A DNA stretch of 64,000 bases from Gnetum montanum (Eukaryota > Streptophyta > Gnetopsida > Gnetales > Gnetaceae). Positions 1-12,700 of this stretch are shown here, in pieces. The translations under genes and the position numbers were made by a program. The stretch is taken from positions 25,872-89,871 of the forward strand of contig MNCI01010140.1 in the NCBI GenBank assembly GCA_015680685.1. The letters run 5' to 3'. Position 1 is the first letter of the stretch. The number at the start of each line of letters is the position of its first letter. The notes under the pieces were generated by a model, which did not search any database, was not told the DNA's origin, and saw nothing but the letters and a program-made list of their open reading frames with translations.

Positions 1-151
1 CGGGGCCTGATTTTTCGATTTTTATCCTAAGCCCTGAATTTTTTCATTTCTCTTCCTAACCCCTACACCTTCGGTAGTCATCATCTATATTTTCCCATAT
101 CCATATCAGCCATACCACAACTTAGCCAATGAACTTACATCGCAGCAAGGT

Positions 152-415
152 ATGCTTTACTTAATAATTGAATTACACTTGCTAATATGTGATTGTGTTG
201 TGTGTGCAGATGGCAATCCTACAATAATGGAATGGATCTGGAGCAAATACTTGGAGTGGAGCAGCACTGAAGTAGCTATGCAAGGAGTGGACTTGATAAT
301 GCGCTTACGGATGGACAATGAAAGGCAATCTAGGCATTGGCAGCAACAAGACTCTTCTCTCTTCTTCTCTTCTATTCCCTCTCCTCTTTTCTCTCAGCTG
401 CCAAATGTGGCCTGA
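152..415 (+). pseudogene. Remnant of the 3' ORF of the C-family element
   Basis: An open stretch ends at 415. A splice-acceptor-like TGTGTGCAG lies at 201-209, in the same position relative to the LTR as the acceptor before the 3' ORF of the complete C copy (43801). The ATG right after the acceptor opens only a few codons before a stop; the longer open frame reads through it in another phase and encodes a charged, Q/W-rich segment containing the motif MRLRMDNERQSRHW. I see no recognisable domain. It may be the C-terminal coil of the 3' ORF or non-coding internal sequence. Confidence 0.3.
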
Positions 416-589
416 TGTCATTGTAATAAGGTGTTCACCCTTGTTGTCATGAACACCAGTCTTGTCAAGTCTTGTAATAAAGACCGTTCACATGTCATCC
501 CATTAGTTCCATTCCCCCTAATAATCCCATACCTACCTGATATCATTGTAAGGAACTCGAGGATGATTTTTCATTCAGTCATGGGGGTA

Positions 590-1633
590 TGATGAGACGC
601 GACCTGCATGTGCCATGATATTGCGTCTTTCCCTGCGATATTGCGTACGCGATATCGCGGTCCGCCACCATATCTATAAATAAGAGGTGACACTCCCTTC
701 ATTTCAAAATCCTAGCTAGAAGTAGCGAAGCTCTGGCAGATTGATCACTCCAGAGTTAGAATTTTTCCCCATGTGCCCGTAGTAGGAGTCCTAGAGTGAA
801 CGGCTCTTTATTCGAGCAGCTTGTAACCTAAACCCAACTTGTGTAGGGCAATAAAGACGAACTTGATTGGATAAACCTTGTAGCATGTGGTTTTATTGTT
901 GTTTATTTACTGCTTTCCTAGTGCGCACAAGTACGACTTGATTACGAGCGTCTACGGATGTGTACGGCTAATCAAGGAATCAGCTGCTTGTCGCAACACG
1001 TGAGTACGACTTAACTACGAGCATTAACTGCTTGGTAACCCAGTAGCGTATTCCAGGATTCTGCGCTTGGTAATCCCAGTGGTAGTTCAATGTGTATGGC
1101 TAGTTAAGGAATCGGCTGCTCATCGCTAGGCTAGAACGTGTGATAAGTACGACTTAGTTACGAGCATCCACGGGTGTGTACGGCTAGCTAAGGAATCGGC
1201 TGCTTATCACACTTAGGCTAAATAGGTGCCTCAGTACGACCACTTTGAGCACTTGCGTTACGTGTGGTGATCCCAGTAACGATGAGGGTTTGGTAAGCCA
1301 TAGTTGCATAGTTCAGGGTGTGTCCGGTAAGTTGGAACGGATGCTAACACTAGTTAATTTAGACTTAGGATATTAGTTAGAGTTAGTTAGTTTCTCAACC
1401 CTTTTTCCCTGATAGCATAGAAGATAAACCGAAAAATACCAAAAAAATCACATACCTCAGACTTGCTTAACCATACACCGTGACACTTACAAGTAAGCCT
1501 GGGAAGACAACGAACGATTAACCCCAAGTGTTTCTTGTGGTGTTAAGGCATTTAGTCTGCGGAGTTCGACCGGATCGCGGCATGCACGCTCGTATTCGTA
1601 TGGTTGAGTGTAGGGGTACCTCGCCACTCATCA
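590..1633 (+). repeat. C-family LTR (3' LTR, long variant)
   Basis: The ends are perfect 7-bp inverted repeats, TGATGAG and CTCATCA. A palindrome CGCGATATCGCG lies at 648-659, followed by a TATA box CTATAAATA at 674-682 and an AATAAAG signal near 849. The end GGGGTACCTCGCCACTCATCA (last 20 bases shared) matches the LTRs at 39010 and 44753. It is about 240 bp longer than those LTRs because a segment starting GTACGAC is repeated at 931, 1004, 1147 and 1234, where the shorter LTRs have one such start. Confidence 0.9.
648..682 (+). promoter_or_regulatory. U3 palindrome plus TATA box of C-family LTR
   Basis: The 12-bp palindrome CGCGATATCGCG sits 14 bp before the TATA box CTATAAATA. The other two C-family LTRs have a related palindrome in the same place (39036-39047 and 44779-44790). 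The arrangement suggests a core promoter with an upstream dyad for a dimeric factor; that role is inferred. Confidence 0.55.
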
Positions 1634-2770
1634 CTTACCTATGAAACCATTTGAGTTACTAGACCAACTATTAAATAGTGGATGCATGTGACACAAACAA
1701 CTAAGTGAAGCCTCTCGAAAGAAATAAGAGTGATTATGAAAAATAGCCAAAGATCCCACTTAAGTAATGAAGGATGATCCCCAACTACCTAGGTGCTTCA
1801 AACTAGATCATTTCTTCCATTCTCACCAACTACTAAGTCATGACACAAACTTCATCCTTGTGTTGAAGGATGACTTATAGAGGATGATAGATAACCAAAG
1901 CTAGTCTTAGATGCTTCCAACCTTATTCAGGCACAAAACTAGTTAATGAAAGTCTACAAAGACCCATTGAATGCTAATGAAAGTTACTATCTTACTTTAG
2001 CATTCAACATTAATGATAATCAGAGACCTACTAGAGAACCATTCATGATTCAAGTACTCCTCTATGGTAAAAGGGCTTCTTCAGCTTCCCATAGCTTAAG
2101 ATCCCCATTTTTCATAAGAGTATCATCACGAGTGCTTCCAAGGAAACATTTTTCATGAATGTAGCCTCATCTAACATAACACAAATAGTCATAGCCCAAA
2201 CAACTACACAACAACCACTTGTGGTGGCCAATGCTATTACCTCTTCCTCACAACTAACATCTAATAATTAAAAAACTTCAACCAAAAAAAGGAAGAAGCA
2301 TAAGCAGAATCCTAAAAAGGATGATAAGTACAGGGAGGCATAAAAGGAAGTGGCACCAATGAGTCCCACTCCCATTTTAGCTATATGCATGACCTCTTAT
2401 GGCCAACCCACTCCAACCAACAAGCCATACGAGGACATCAAATCCCATAACTAGAACAATGAGGAAAAGCCCCAACAACCACAACCTAAAGCTAAAGTTG
2501 ACATTTTTGGGTGCATGAAGGAAGTAAAGCACAACCAGGGTAACAAGCCCATGGCTAATGATAAAAAATTTCTCAATTCAATGAACCAAGTCAGGCAATC
2601 CCTCAAGCGAAAGAATATAACTTTAACCTTGTATGACCTGATCATGACTTTCACCACATATCTTGAGGCATTAGTCAAATTGTTGACTTCCATCCCCATT
2701 AATGAGGACATCCTTACTAACAAGGAAGCCATCCATGCAATGATGATTCTGCCCTCACCAAGAGAGTAGA
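1634..2770 (+). pseudogene. A gag, C-terminal part (decayed)
   Basis: The translation starts directly at the C-element junction with a match to B gag (FELLDQLLNSGCM here; SKLLDQLLKGGCM in B near 52050). A degenerate zinc-knuckle-like segment around 1815-1850 follows (SHQLLSHDTNF here, YHQLLGHDIDF in B). Then come MKVYKDPLNANES (1946 onward) and a segment at 2515-2769 with KRKNITLTLYDLIMTF, equivalent to the linker before protease in Ogre/Tat elements. Stops and frameshifts interrupt it. It would be the nucleocapsid-side part of the Gag-Pro polyprotein. Confidence 0.75.
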
Positions 2771-2879
2771 AGTGAATATCCTTAACATTTCACCATAGCA
2801 AAATTAAGATTAATCCCTAAATGGTGAAGTAACTACAAGCCCTCTATTCATAACCATACACATAGGATAATTTAAAGTA

Positions 2880-3380
2880 CATCAAATGCATGTTAATGAC
2901 GAGACCGCAACTAACATCATCCCATGCACCATCGTTGAAAAATTAGGCTTAACTGAGTAGATACAACCTACAACAACCATAGCTCTTAAGTCCTTCAATG
3001 AATTAAGAGTTACCATTAAGGGGTCTATCTCCCTAAATTTTGTAGCAATAGAGTAATTCCTCATAACCACCAATTTCTTAGTGTTGCATGAGATACTAGG
3101 GTTCAACCTTAACCTAGGAAGGCCTTGCTTGGCTCAATTACAAGTTGTGTCCTCTCCCATTCATCAAGAAATTCACCTTCCTTTCAAGGGAGGTGAAATC
3201 ATCATTCATGGTGATAACGTGGTTTCCCTGACTATGGATAGCATAAACATAGAGCAGGGATCCGAAGTGAAGCTTCAAGAAGAAGCTTCCAACCATGAAA
3301 TCCAACAATATAAGAAAGAGCAACAACCCAATAATGACAATGATAAGCAACATGATGCATTATTGGATGAACTTACTTAA
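2880..3380 (+). pseudogene. A aspartic protease (inactive copy)
   Basis: This aligns with the B protease (50340-50822). The flap and C-terminal region is readable: GFNLNLGRPCLAQL, then PFKGGEIIIHGDNVV, typical of the Tat/Ogre protease module. The catalytic DDGA-type motif seen in B reads NDETATN here, so the catalytic aspartate and glycine context is lost. Two in-frame stops occur upstream of 3081. An open tail follows, rich in Q, E, N and D, to 3380. In an intact element this retropepsin would cut the Gag-Pol polyprotein. Confidence 0.8.
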
Positions 3381-3744
3381 AACTTTGTAAGTGAGGGGAT
3401 GGAAAATATAAGCTTGTGCACAATAAGCCTTACTCATTCTCTAATCTTACAAAGATTAGGAAGAATCTTCATAAGTGAAGTTCACCTTAAACTTCTCCAT
3501 CTTATTCCAAATATACTAATAGCTATATAGCATAACCTTTTTGTCCAATTTGTTATATTTTTTCATGTATTTTTTGTTTTCCCCTTTATGCAAATAGCCT
3601 ATGCATGTATCCTAAGTTCATTTACATGCTTACTTATTTGTTATAGTCTTTCTTTACTTTTACTCATATTGTAAACATCAAAAAGGCTTACAAATATATT
3701 TCTTTTTCATACATGATCCACTAAGATCTTAAACTATCATTATG
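3381..3744. other. Spacer after A protease
   Basis: This is AT-rich, non-coding sequence between the end of the protease frame and the module-border repeats. It corresponds to 50011-50339 in element B. I see no domain or tandem structure. Confidence 0.5.
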
Positions 3745-3870
3745 ACTTTCCATGGCCTTAAACTAGCAAAGATAATCACACAACATAGTGAACTAAGACT
3801 CTAAATTGGCACCATAGTCTGCTAAGACTTTAAACTAGCAGTATGGCCTACCTTAGCTTTAAATAAACAA
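3745..3870 (+). repeat. Module-border repeats, block 1 of A
   Basis: There are four to five diverged ~30-bp units with the core CCTTAAACTAGCA / CTTTAAACTAGCAG / TCTAAATTGGCACCATAG. The same motif recurs at 13450-13560 and 17272-17345 in A, and at 29790-29860, 33545-33880 and 49650-50010 in B. In both elements it marks protease/antisense-gene, hairpin-block/RT and integrase/LTR borders. Confidence 0.7.
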
Positions 3871-4238
3871 TGTAGCCATAATCACACAATATAACCTATG
3901 CCTATGATGGCCTAAAATTAGCAAACACATTATTTATTATTATACTTCTTTTTCTTTAGCCTATTATTGCATCAATTAGCCATTTAATGTTATAACTAAA
4001 ATGTCAACATAGCCATTCCCAACATTCACAACATTTACTACAACTATAGATATATATATAGCCAAAAATAAAATCAAAATTTAAATTTAAAGTTAGAATG
4101 TCCATAACATACATAGCCATTGCCACATTGTGTGGCACAAATGTTTAAAAAATAATCTATAATATAGTATAGTCTAATCATAGCCATCAATATGAAAATA
4201 AAAATAAATAGCCAAACAAGCTAAGTTGATGATGCCTA
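3871..4238. other. Non-coding spacer downstream of the antisense gene
   Basis: This is AT-rich sequence between the border repeats and the stop codon of the antisense gene's last exon. It should hold the 3' UTR of that gene, since transcription comes from the right. I see no clear terminator or polyadenylation motif. Confidence 0.4.
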
Positions 4239-7200
4239 CTAAGTGGCATCTGGAAAAAGAAGTGGTCGATCATTTTCACCCTCACTGTTGGAATTTACAA
4301 TGTCTCCTAAGGCCTGAAATGCAACAACATATAGTTAGTTAGTAACCTATAGCCAAAACCATGACTTAAAAAAAAAAACAAAAACATAAAATACACCTAA
4401 CTTATGGAGATTCTAACTCCATTACTTCCAAGGGTAGAAGTGGATGGCCTTCCTCCAAATGATGAAGGATTTGATCCTTTATCATGTTGCCAATCAACAT
4501 CCCCAAGATCAATGCTAGAGAGGATGTTGGTCCTATCTATAGTAGTCCAAGTAGGAGGCTCCCAATTAGTAATAGTTGTAGAGGTATCACCCATAGTAAT
4601 GCTAATCTATGTAGTAGGGAATTGCTCCACCATAAACATATTTTTAAAAGCCTAATAAGCACTCTCCACTTGGATCCCTTAGATCAACAACTCTTCTTGT
4701 ATTGTTCAATCAAATACTCCTTAAGCCACTTAAGGTAGGCCACATGATCTACCTTGTACTATCACTTGTGGACCTTTTGTCTCTTACTCCACTCCAGGAC
4801 CCAGGCACAATGATCTTTCTAGTCGTTAACCTTCTAGGAGATGAGGTCCATCTTTATACATTATTACACCATCTCCTATAGGACTTCTACTTTTTCCTGA
4901 ATGACATGCCAATAGCAAGCCCACATGATCTCCCTAGTTTGTAACTTCCCTAATTTGGTCACTTGGGCCTCCACAAAGGCCTTGTAGTCTCGAAGATCTC
5001 TAATGATTTTCTCTTTCCATTAAGTCTTCTCCCTTAAGGTCACAACTTGCTCCCATAGGGATTTGTTGGACCTCTCTAGCTTCTATGAAGTTCTTGCACA
5101 TGACATTATTAGATTAGAAGCAATCTTGTACAACTTCAACAATACCCTAGATACATCAAAGGGAAGCTTAGGCAATGAGTCAAACTCCATGTCTCTACTA
5201 GGATTCTACTTCATAGAAGGCACTACACAAGCATGAAATATAATCATAAACATAATGTACAACCTAAAATAGCCATGACACAAGCATAACCTATAGGATT
5301 AATAAGCAACCAAGGTACATAAAATAAAGTCCTTACCTATCTTAGGTGCAACCTATTACAACTAGTTAATGATGTCCTTAGCCATCTTGCACATGAATTC
5401 CACCTTGTCTAGAGTCTCCACCCATGGTTTCACATGAAACTTAGGAACAAGTGCTTGCATTGGTGGCTTAGGAACTAATGTAATCATAACAATCATTGAA
5501 TTGTTAGGTTGAAAACCAAAATAAAACTATAAGATTAAATGAAAACATTAAGGCATAGGCATACCTACCTCCTCCTCCTCTTCCTCCTCTAGGATGATGA
5601 TGGCACATGTACTTGGTACCACCTCATCGAACAAGGCATCTAGATCATTTATATCTACAATGACAAACCCCTCAACTCCAGGTTACTTTAGGGGTACTGC
5701 TTTTGCATACCTTTATTCTACCTCCATTACATCTTAGGTTGCCATATCCTAACATTTTTCTATAACCATAGCACATAGAAAATTGGTTGACACATGAAAC
5801 CATAAAGTAGCAATAAACTTTAAAACATGATATAGCCAGATTTAAAAAAAGCATACCTGTAACTACCTAGTGTGATAGCCTAAGCATAAAGTTAAGCTTA
5901 TTTAGGGTAGGTTGGCATAATTCTAGTGGTGCTTCTTTCATAGTTGTCTTAAATTTCTCTTTGGTAGCCTATTTGGCCTCCCTGTGTAGTCATTTAGCCT
6001 CATGAGGAATGTGAGAGGTGTCTGCATAGACTCTAAGGATCTCCTCCATAAGCCTAGCAGCCAAAGTAGCTACCTAGTTAAACCAAGTGTCATCCATCAA
6101 GACCTTCTTAAAGTTCCATCCCTAAACTATGTCAATCACCTTATTTTGTCATAATAGTTTAGGAAATGCACAAGATCAGAATAAAGAATATGACTTCTTT
6201 GCATCAGGGTTTGTGAAACCATCCATGGAAATTCCAATGTGGCCCATGTTGGCACCAAGCCACTCTAAAACTTCATCATGATGACCTAATTCCTTTGCAA
6301 TTATTATTGGGACCTTTGCCCCACCAATAGGGACACCTAACAAGTTACAAAAGAGGCCTTCATCAATATCCATGTTAACCTTCACGCCTCAAATGATGGT
6401 GCTACAATGGTTGATCTTCTCATTGAAGGAGTCAATGACATGCAACATCTCCATAGTAAGGATGGAAGGGATAGGTATCATAAATACATCAATCAAACCT
6501 ACATGTTGGATGCTTGCTTGAATGTATTCATGTGCCTATCCCCTCAACCAACCCTATGCTAGTATCACCTCACCAAACTTTAGGATGAGGATATCCTCAT
6601 GACATGCTTCGAAAAGTGGTATGGTGACATCAATAGAAGTTAAAGGTCCTACAAAGCAACAACCAAACTTTAGCATTAACATAAGTAAAATTTAACAACC
6701 AATCAAATCAATATAACACTTCAAGTTAGAACCATGAAACATTAGAAATTGTAGCTTTTATGTTTACTTTCCTCTTCTTCTTCAGTGTGGTTTGAGTGAA
6801 GGTTCCAACTACAAGGGTCTGATAGATGAAGTTATCAAAGTCTTCTCACCAATTGTGCATCATCCCATCATCCTTACACTTATTGTATACAAGGTTGAAC
6901 CTTTAAGCATATACATTAAAGTCTCCTATTAACTATTGATACACAATAGTTCTAATCTAAGTACTCTTGGTGAATTCATCTAAAGCAGCTTGAGCCACTA
7001 CCAAGATTTGATCATTGACATTGTCCCCAGAAAAAGTTTGTAAAACTAATGAAGTTAGGAAAGTTAGTCAATCCAAAAGCATAAACACATTACAATAACC
7101 ATGCTTACCCCTATAGATGATACATGATTCTAGGTGGGTTGTAGAATAATGTGTGGGCTCTATGCACCACCATGAGAGTATTGTCAGCATTATATTGACT

Positions 7201-9398
7201 ATACTCTAGCATCATCTAGATCTTTATAGGTAACATGGACTGATAACATCTATTACTTCTCCTGTTGATGGCTTGTCGGTGATGAACCTAGCAACTAAGC
7301 CAAATGTCAAAGGCAACAAAGACTCCACTATAGCCCTAGCCACATCTACATACAAGTGTAACCATAACATAACGCTGAAGTTTTGTAGAATGTAGGCAAG
7401 AAATTCCCTTACCCCAAGCTCCAACCATAGTAATAGCTTCCCTAAAGGCATATCGGGGAGAGGTGTATTGATCTTGGGATGATTATTATAGCATAAAATA
7501 CCCACCAGCTTGACAATAATGAGTATGGACTTCAAGAAAACCTTACATGAAGCAAAATAAAAACATTATAACCAAGTCGGAATACTTAGAAAATTTGGAA
7601 AAAAACATCTAGTTGAAGATAAAATTAGCCTCTATAAAAATCTCTAAGGTGTTTATCTAAATTAGTTTAAGAAATTCCACAAGAAAAAATTATTACAGCC
7701 TTGTGTTATGACCAATTGCAATTACTTACCAAATTTAGAAAAAACATCTAGCCAAAGGTGAAATTAGCCTTCGTAAAAAGTTCTAAGATGTTTATCTAAA
7801 TTGGCATGAAAAATTATATAGAAGCATTATTATCATCTTGCATAGCCTTTTACTTCATAACCAAAATTTTATAGCTAGAACTAAGCCTTAGTCTAGATTA
7901 TGCATAAATTTAGAAGAACACATGCATAAATTTAGAAGAAAGCATTGAAATTTATAAAAGGCATTAAAACTTAGAAAAGAGCATATATCCATAGTAAAAA
8001 TCCTTATTAAACTAGTGAAGCCTTTGTTTTTCTTTTAAAAACACATATTTAAAACATAAGTTTTACAAGAAAAAGTACACATATCAATCACATCAATCCA
8101 AAATTTTGCCTTATTTACACAGCCATAATAAAAAAAATTATTAAAAATTCATTTAAGCTTTGATTTCAATGTTTCTATCATGGAAAGAATCTTGAAATCA
8201 TAAGCTTTGCAACCATAAGCATTTCACTTAAAGATACATAGAAATTTTTACATGGAACATAGGCAAAATTAGCAAAACCATAGCCATCATCATTAACCCC
8301 CTTTGCATGTAGGGTTGGTACAAAACTGCCTTTGAGCTTTAAACAAATTGATTCTTCCACCATTTGAACGTTTAAATCAATACCTATGCATCCACACTTG
8401 GGAAAAATTCAAAACCATCTCCTTTTATGTAGAAAAAATTTGTCAACCTAGAAAAATTATGAAAATGGCACAAACCTCCTTTTAACATAGGCTTAGTAAA
8501 AAAATTCATGAAAAATTTGTTTTAAAGCCAATTGAAATGATTCCAAACCCATTATAAAGATAAAGCCAATACACACCTAGATATAACTAAAAACTATCCA
8601 AAACCATTGTTTTTTTCTTAGAAACAATTCATGAACTTACATGAAGTTTTAAAAAGGGCATCAAAAACCTAACTATATGACCTTAGGAAAATGGCCATAA
8701 CTCCATCCTTATTAATCTAAATTGAATGAGACAATAGCTATTAGAAAGCTTAAATGAAGGGCTACAAAACCACAATATAAAATTGTCAAAATATTTTGTC
8801 AATTTCTTAAGAAAAAATACACAACATTACTTTCTTTTTCTATATAAAAAACTAAAAATTTAAAACACAACTTAACATAGCCATAAAAACATAACCAAAA
8901 CAACCAAAATGATCAATACCCATTAGAAAAAACACCAAAATAATGAGGTAGGATTTCATTGAAATTTAATTTTGATGAATCCTTTGGCCTGGATATGAAA
9001 AAAAATGGTCATACCCCCAAATTTTGGAAAAAAGGCATAAAAATAGCAAGCTAAATTTTAAAAATTGAATCAATTAAAGCAAAAACAATGAAACAACCAT
9101 GGATCCATCTGGAAATGGCCAAAATAAAAGGTGGGATTTCATCAAAATTTTGTTTTACCCCATCTATTAGCATAGATCTAAGAAAAATATCCCCACATGT
9201 GGCAAGAAAAATACAATAAAACCATAGAAAATAACTAGAAATGAAAACAAGAATAGGTAGAACTCCCTACCTTAGAGTAGTGATGGATGAGGCCTAGATG
9301 AAGATAGGCCTAGGAAGTTTTGGTAGCTTCCTAGCATGCTCATCTATCTTTTGCATCCTTGGGTTCTAACTCTTTCCTCCACATTCCTTAGGCACCAT
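4239..9398 (-). pseudogene. A antisense eight-exon gene of unknown function
   Basis: I do not recognise this gene. It runs opposite to gag-pol. Exons were set by aligning A with B and finding GT/AG borders: 9271-9398 (ATG at 9398), 7109-7541, ~6768-7029, 5857-6606, 5565-5759, 5337-5474, 4402-5222, 4239-4313 (stop). B has the same order with sizes 128, 443, 277, 1019, 176, 134, 819 and 93 nt against 128, 433, ~262, 750, 195, 138, 821 and 75 here. Readable pieces include VGILCYNNHPKINTPLPDMP (exon 2), VKVNMDIDEGLFCNLLGVP and VLEWLGANMGHIGISMDGF (exon 4), an acidic EEEEEEE run (exon 5), PKFHVKPWVETLDKVEF (exon 6) and a charged helical exon 7. Stops break exons 1, 2, 3, 4, 6 and 7; the exon 3 acceptor appears lost. 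Total coding capacity would have been ~930 codons. Confidence 0.7.
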
Positions 9399-9765
9399 GA
9401 TAGGCTCAATGTTTGGAAAAGTTGAAAATTGTAGATGATGAACATTTAACATTGTGTGTAGGTATGATGGGAGGCTTTCACACTAAAGATTAATGCTTCT
9501 ATCACAAAAATCTCTTCTAGAACTTTCCTCCAATGCACAATTTTCAAGAATGAAAATTATGATTGAAACTTGCAAAATTTTACAATATAAACTACATCTT
9601 AACCTAAACATCCACCTCTAAATCCCAACTGCTAATTCAGTATACCATAACTCCAAGTGAAATAAAGTGCAAAGGGGAAAAAGTCTCTTCAATGCTAATT
9701 TTAGGTGGGAAACAACTTCACTTTTAACAATTTTAAATTCTTGGATTATGGGCTCCACCCTTTGC
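9399..9765 (-). promoter_or_regulatory. Upstream region of the A antisense gene
   Basis: This is homologous to 36930-37296 in B, which carries a good TATA box. Shared blocks include TGAATTAGCAGTTGGG and AGTGTGAAAGCCTCCCATC. The TATA position in B reads GTGATAGAAGCATTA here (minus strand), so the box is degraded in A. This looks like a dead copy of the antisense promoter. Confidence 0.45.
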
Positions 9766-9769
9766 CTTC

Positions 9770-12700
9770 TCTATTAACTAAAACATTCCATTAATGCTAA
9801 GCTTTTCTCCAATTCTAACACTAAGGACCATGTTGCAACCTTAACTCCCATGCATTTATGCTGGGGATGGCATGCCCAATGTGGATACATGCCTCCCATA
9901 GCCAAAGACCATAAAAACATAAACCTCTTAACTTTGTTAATAGCAAAAATCTATCTTTTCCTATTCTAGACTCCCAAAAATGGGTTAGACATAAACAAAC
10001 TTGATAACTTGGGTTTTCATAATGGGGAAACCCTACCTAGCATAGAGCAAAAGGGGGTAGACCTATACTTATCGTCCAATATCCATCTAGCCAAAATTTG
10101 ATCCTAAAGTGAACCCCACATAACCTAGAACCCCTGCAAGCATCTTCGATAGCCACAGAGCCTCATCAAACCTAATTGAAACTAGTGAAAATTGGTCAAA
10201 ACCTTCGGTTTAGTGTTTCCATGCTAGGAGAGGCTTCATCCACATTGATCATCTCATTCTCAACATGAATGGATGGGGGGAAATTAGAATGACCTAAATT
10301 ACTTTCCTAATAGCCATTTCTCAAAGGCTAGTGATCCTTAAACCTTGTTGACACACTCTAGAGCTTTTGGATAACCTAATAGTAGTTAAATATGGTAAAA
10401 AATTACCATGAACTCTCATCCACACTGGGGCCACCATGCATAGCATGGAAGAAAAGGGGAAGGCTACATGAGGTACTTAGAAGCCTCCAAACTAATGGAT
10501 CCTAGTATCAAACATCAACTATCAACACCAATAACACTAAAGACTAACTTGCATGGTTGATTGGTTGTCAATCTAGCCTAGATCTAACTTTCTTCATTGG
10601 GGGAGATCTCTTCCATGCTATGCATTCTAGTCTAATTTGGATAAAAGGGTGGAAGCTAAACCTTTTGAATTTTGCAAGTAGTTTGACTTTTGAAAGAAAC
10701 CCAACCCTTTTAGAAGCCACCAGACTTCCAAAAGTTACCTAAAATGATTAAAACTACTTCCTTGCAGTTTCCCACACTAAGAGAAATCCTATCCATGTTG
10801 AGCCTCCCATCCTTAGCATGGATGAATGGGGAGAAGCCTAATAACCCCCTCAAAGCCTTCAAAATAACTCAATTTCTACCTTAGACCTTGATAACCAACA
10901 CTAGAAACCTTGTAGACACTCATGCATAGCCAAAATTGACTATAAGTAGCCAAAAACATATTTTCCCATAATCTTTCACATTCTCATAAAACCCCAATGT
11001 GGAAATAGGGGGAAATCTCAAAAATAACCTATTAATGCTTAAAATAACCAAATTTTGACATTGGATATTAGTAATTGACACTAGCTACTTTAGAAGCCCA
11101 TATGCATAGCTAGAATTGCCAAATATTAGCAAACATTAAGGTTCCTTAATTCTTCCACATTTTGAACCATATCTTCCATGCTTAGCAACATGGAAGAAAA
11201 GGGAAAACATTGGGGAACATCAAAATAGCCTCTAGGAACCTTGAACAAACACCAAAAGGCCTTGTGTATGTCCTATAACCTTGTTTGCACATCTTAAGTC
11301 CTTTAGACATATCAAAACTAACCATGAATAGCTAGAAAATATTTTTCCCAAATATTTTATGATACGCATGGAAATCCCAATGTGAAAAAATTGGAACAAC
11401 ATCAAAAATCATTTTACAAACCTTGAAATGACCAAAATTTTGACACTAGGTAGCAATAGTCGATACTAGCAACCTCAAAGGCCTACATGCATGGTCAGAA
11501 AAGTTACAAACTAGAAATAAGCAAGGTCCCCTAGTTCATCCATACTAATATCTTCTTCTTCCACACTAGCTAGGATGGAAGAAATGGGAAATTTGTGGAG
11601 ACTCCAAAATGACCTTTAAACACCTCAGACAAACACATTGCAACCTTAAATAAGCCCTAAGACTAGCTTCACACCTTCTGAAGCCTTCAAACATTGTAAA
11701 TTTCACTGCAAATGGTAAAAAATCTATTCCCCTAGTTTTCCATGCTAATCATATCATCCTCAACATGGAAAAATGAGGAAGCATAATAAAACCATTTATA
11801 AAACCTCCAAACTAATAGGTTTTTACCCTATACCCTGGTCCTCAATCTTGCAACCCCAAAAGCACACATGAATGGTTGATTAAGGTTAAAACAATGCTAG
11901 ATCTAAGATTTATAATTTTTTCACAATGGGAATCCTCTCTTCCATGTTGGATAGCATGGAAACTTAATGGAAGACTGATTTGGAGCTCATAAATATTGTA
12001 GAATGACATCAAATGATGTTACATACATTCTAGAACCCTGTCAACAATCCTTGGAGCCTTTAAACCTTTGAAAATTGATCGCATATTGTCAAAACGTGAT
12101 TCCTCCTTATCCTTCCATTCTAAGCCCCCTAGCCCCAGCATGGAAAAAAAGTGGAATCTTTAAAACCCACTTGGAAGTACTCAAAACTATCAAATTTTGA
12201 CATGGAGATATAGCCCTTGGCCGTAGCAACTCTAGAGTCTAACATGCATGGTGGATTATGACTTAAATTGGTCTAGATATGATATTATTGCTTCATACAC
12301 ACTGGAGGAGGCCCCTTCCATGCTGCATAGCATTGAAACAAAAAGGGGGAGCTACTTTTCCACTTTTGATGACAAGATAATACTCTTGGAAGCCAAAGAT
12401 CTACACCAGAGAAGCTTGGGATCTCATAACCTTTAGATTTTACTTATTTTAGCTTATTTCAACCTTCATAACTCATTCCCCTAAATCTTCTACATTAGAC
12501 AAATTTACCAAACATGAAAACAAGGAGGGAAGACCTTAGATGCCACTAAATGACCTTCAAACATGCCTAGAATCAACCAAAAACATGTAGAATCATGGTT
12601 CATAGCCATAAGGTTCTAGAAACTTGGTCAACATCCTCTTAAAATACGTTGGATCCATGGATCAAGTTTCCCCCCATTCTTTCACACTAGGGATACTATT

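Larger units (their letters stand above)
1..1633 (+). mobile_element. 3' end of a C-family (Athila-like) LTR element, cut by window start
   Basis: This holds the last ~590 bp of internal sequence plus the 3' LTR of an element related to the complete copy at 39010-45561. The bases before the LTR (a stretch ending in GTCATGGGGGTA) match those before the 3' LTR of the complete copy, so this is a 3' LTR and not a solo LTR. On the right it abuts the middle of the gag reading frame of element A, whose homologous frame in element B is continuous across this point. The element therefore inserted into A's gag. The right flank is CTTAC; the left flank and 5' LTR lie outside the window. Confidence 0.85.

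Noticed and set aside
3745-3870. CRISPR-like array
   Set aside because: Units are diverged, contiguous and without unique spacers; plant retrotransposon context. They are tandem repeats.
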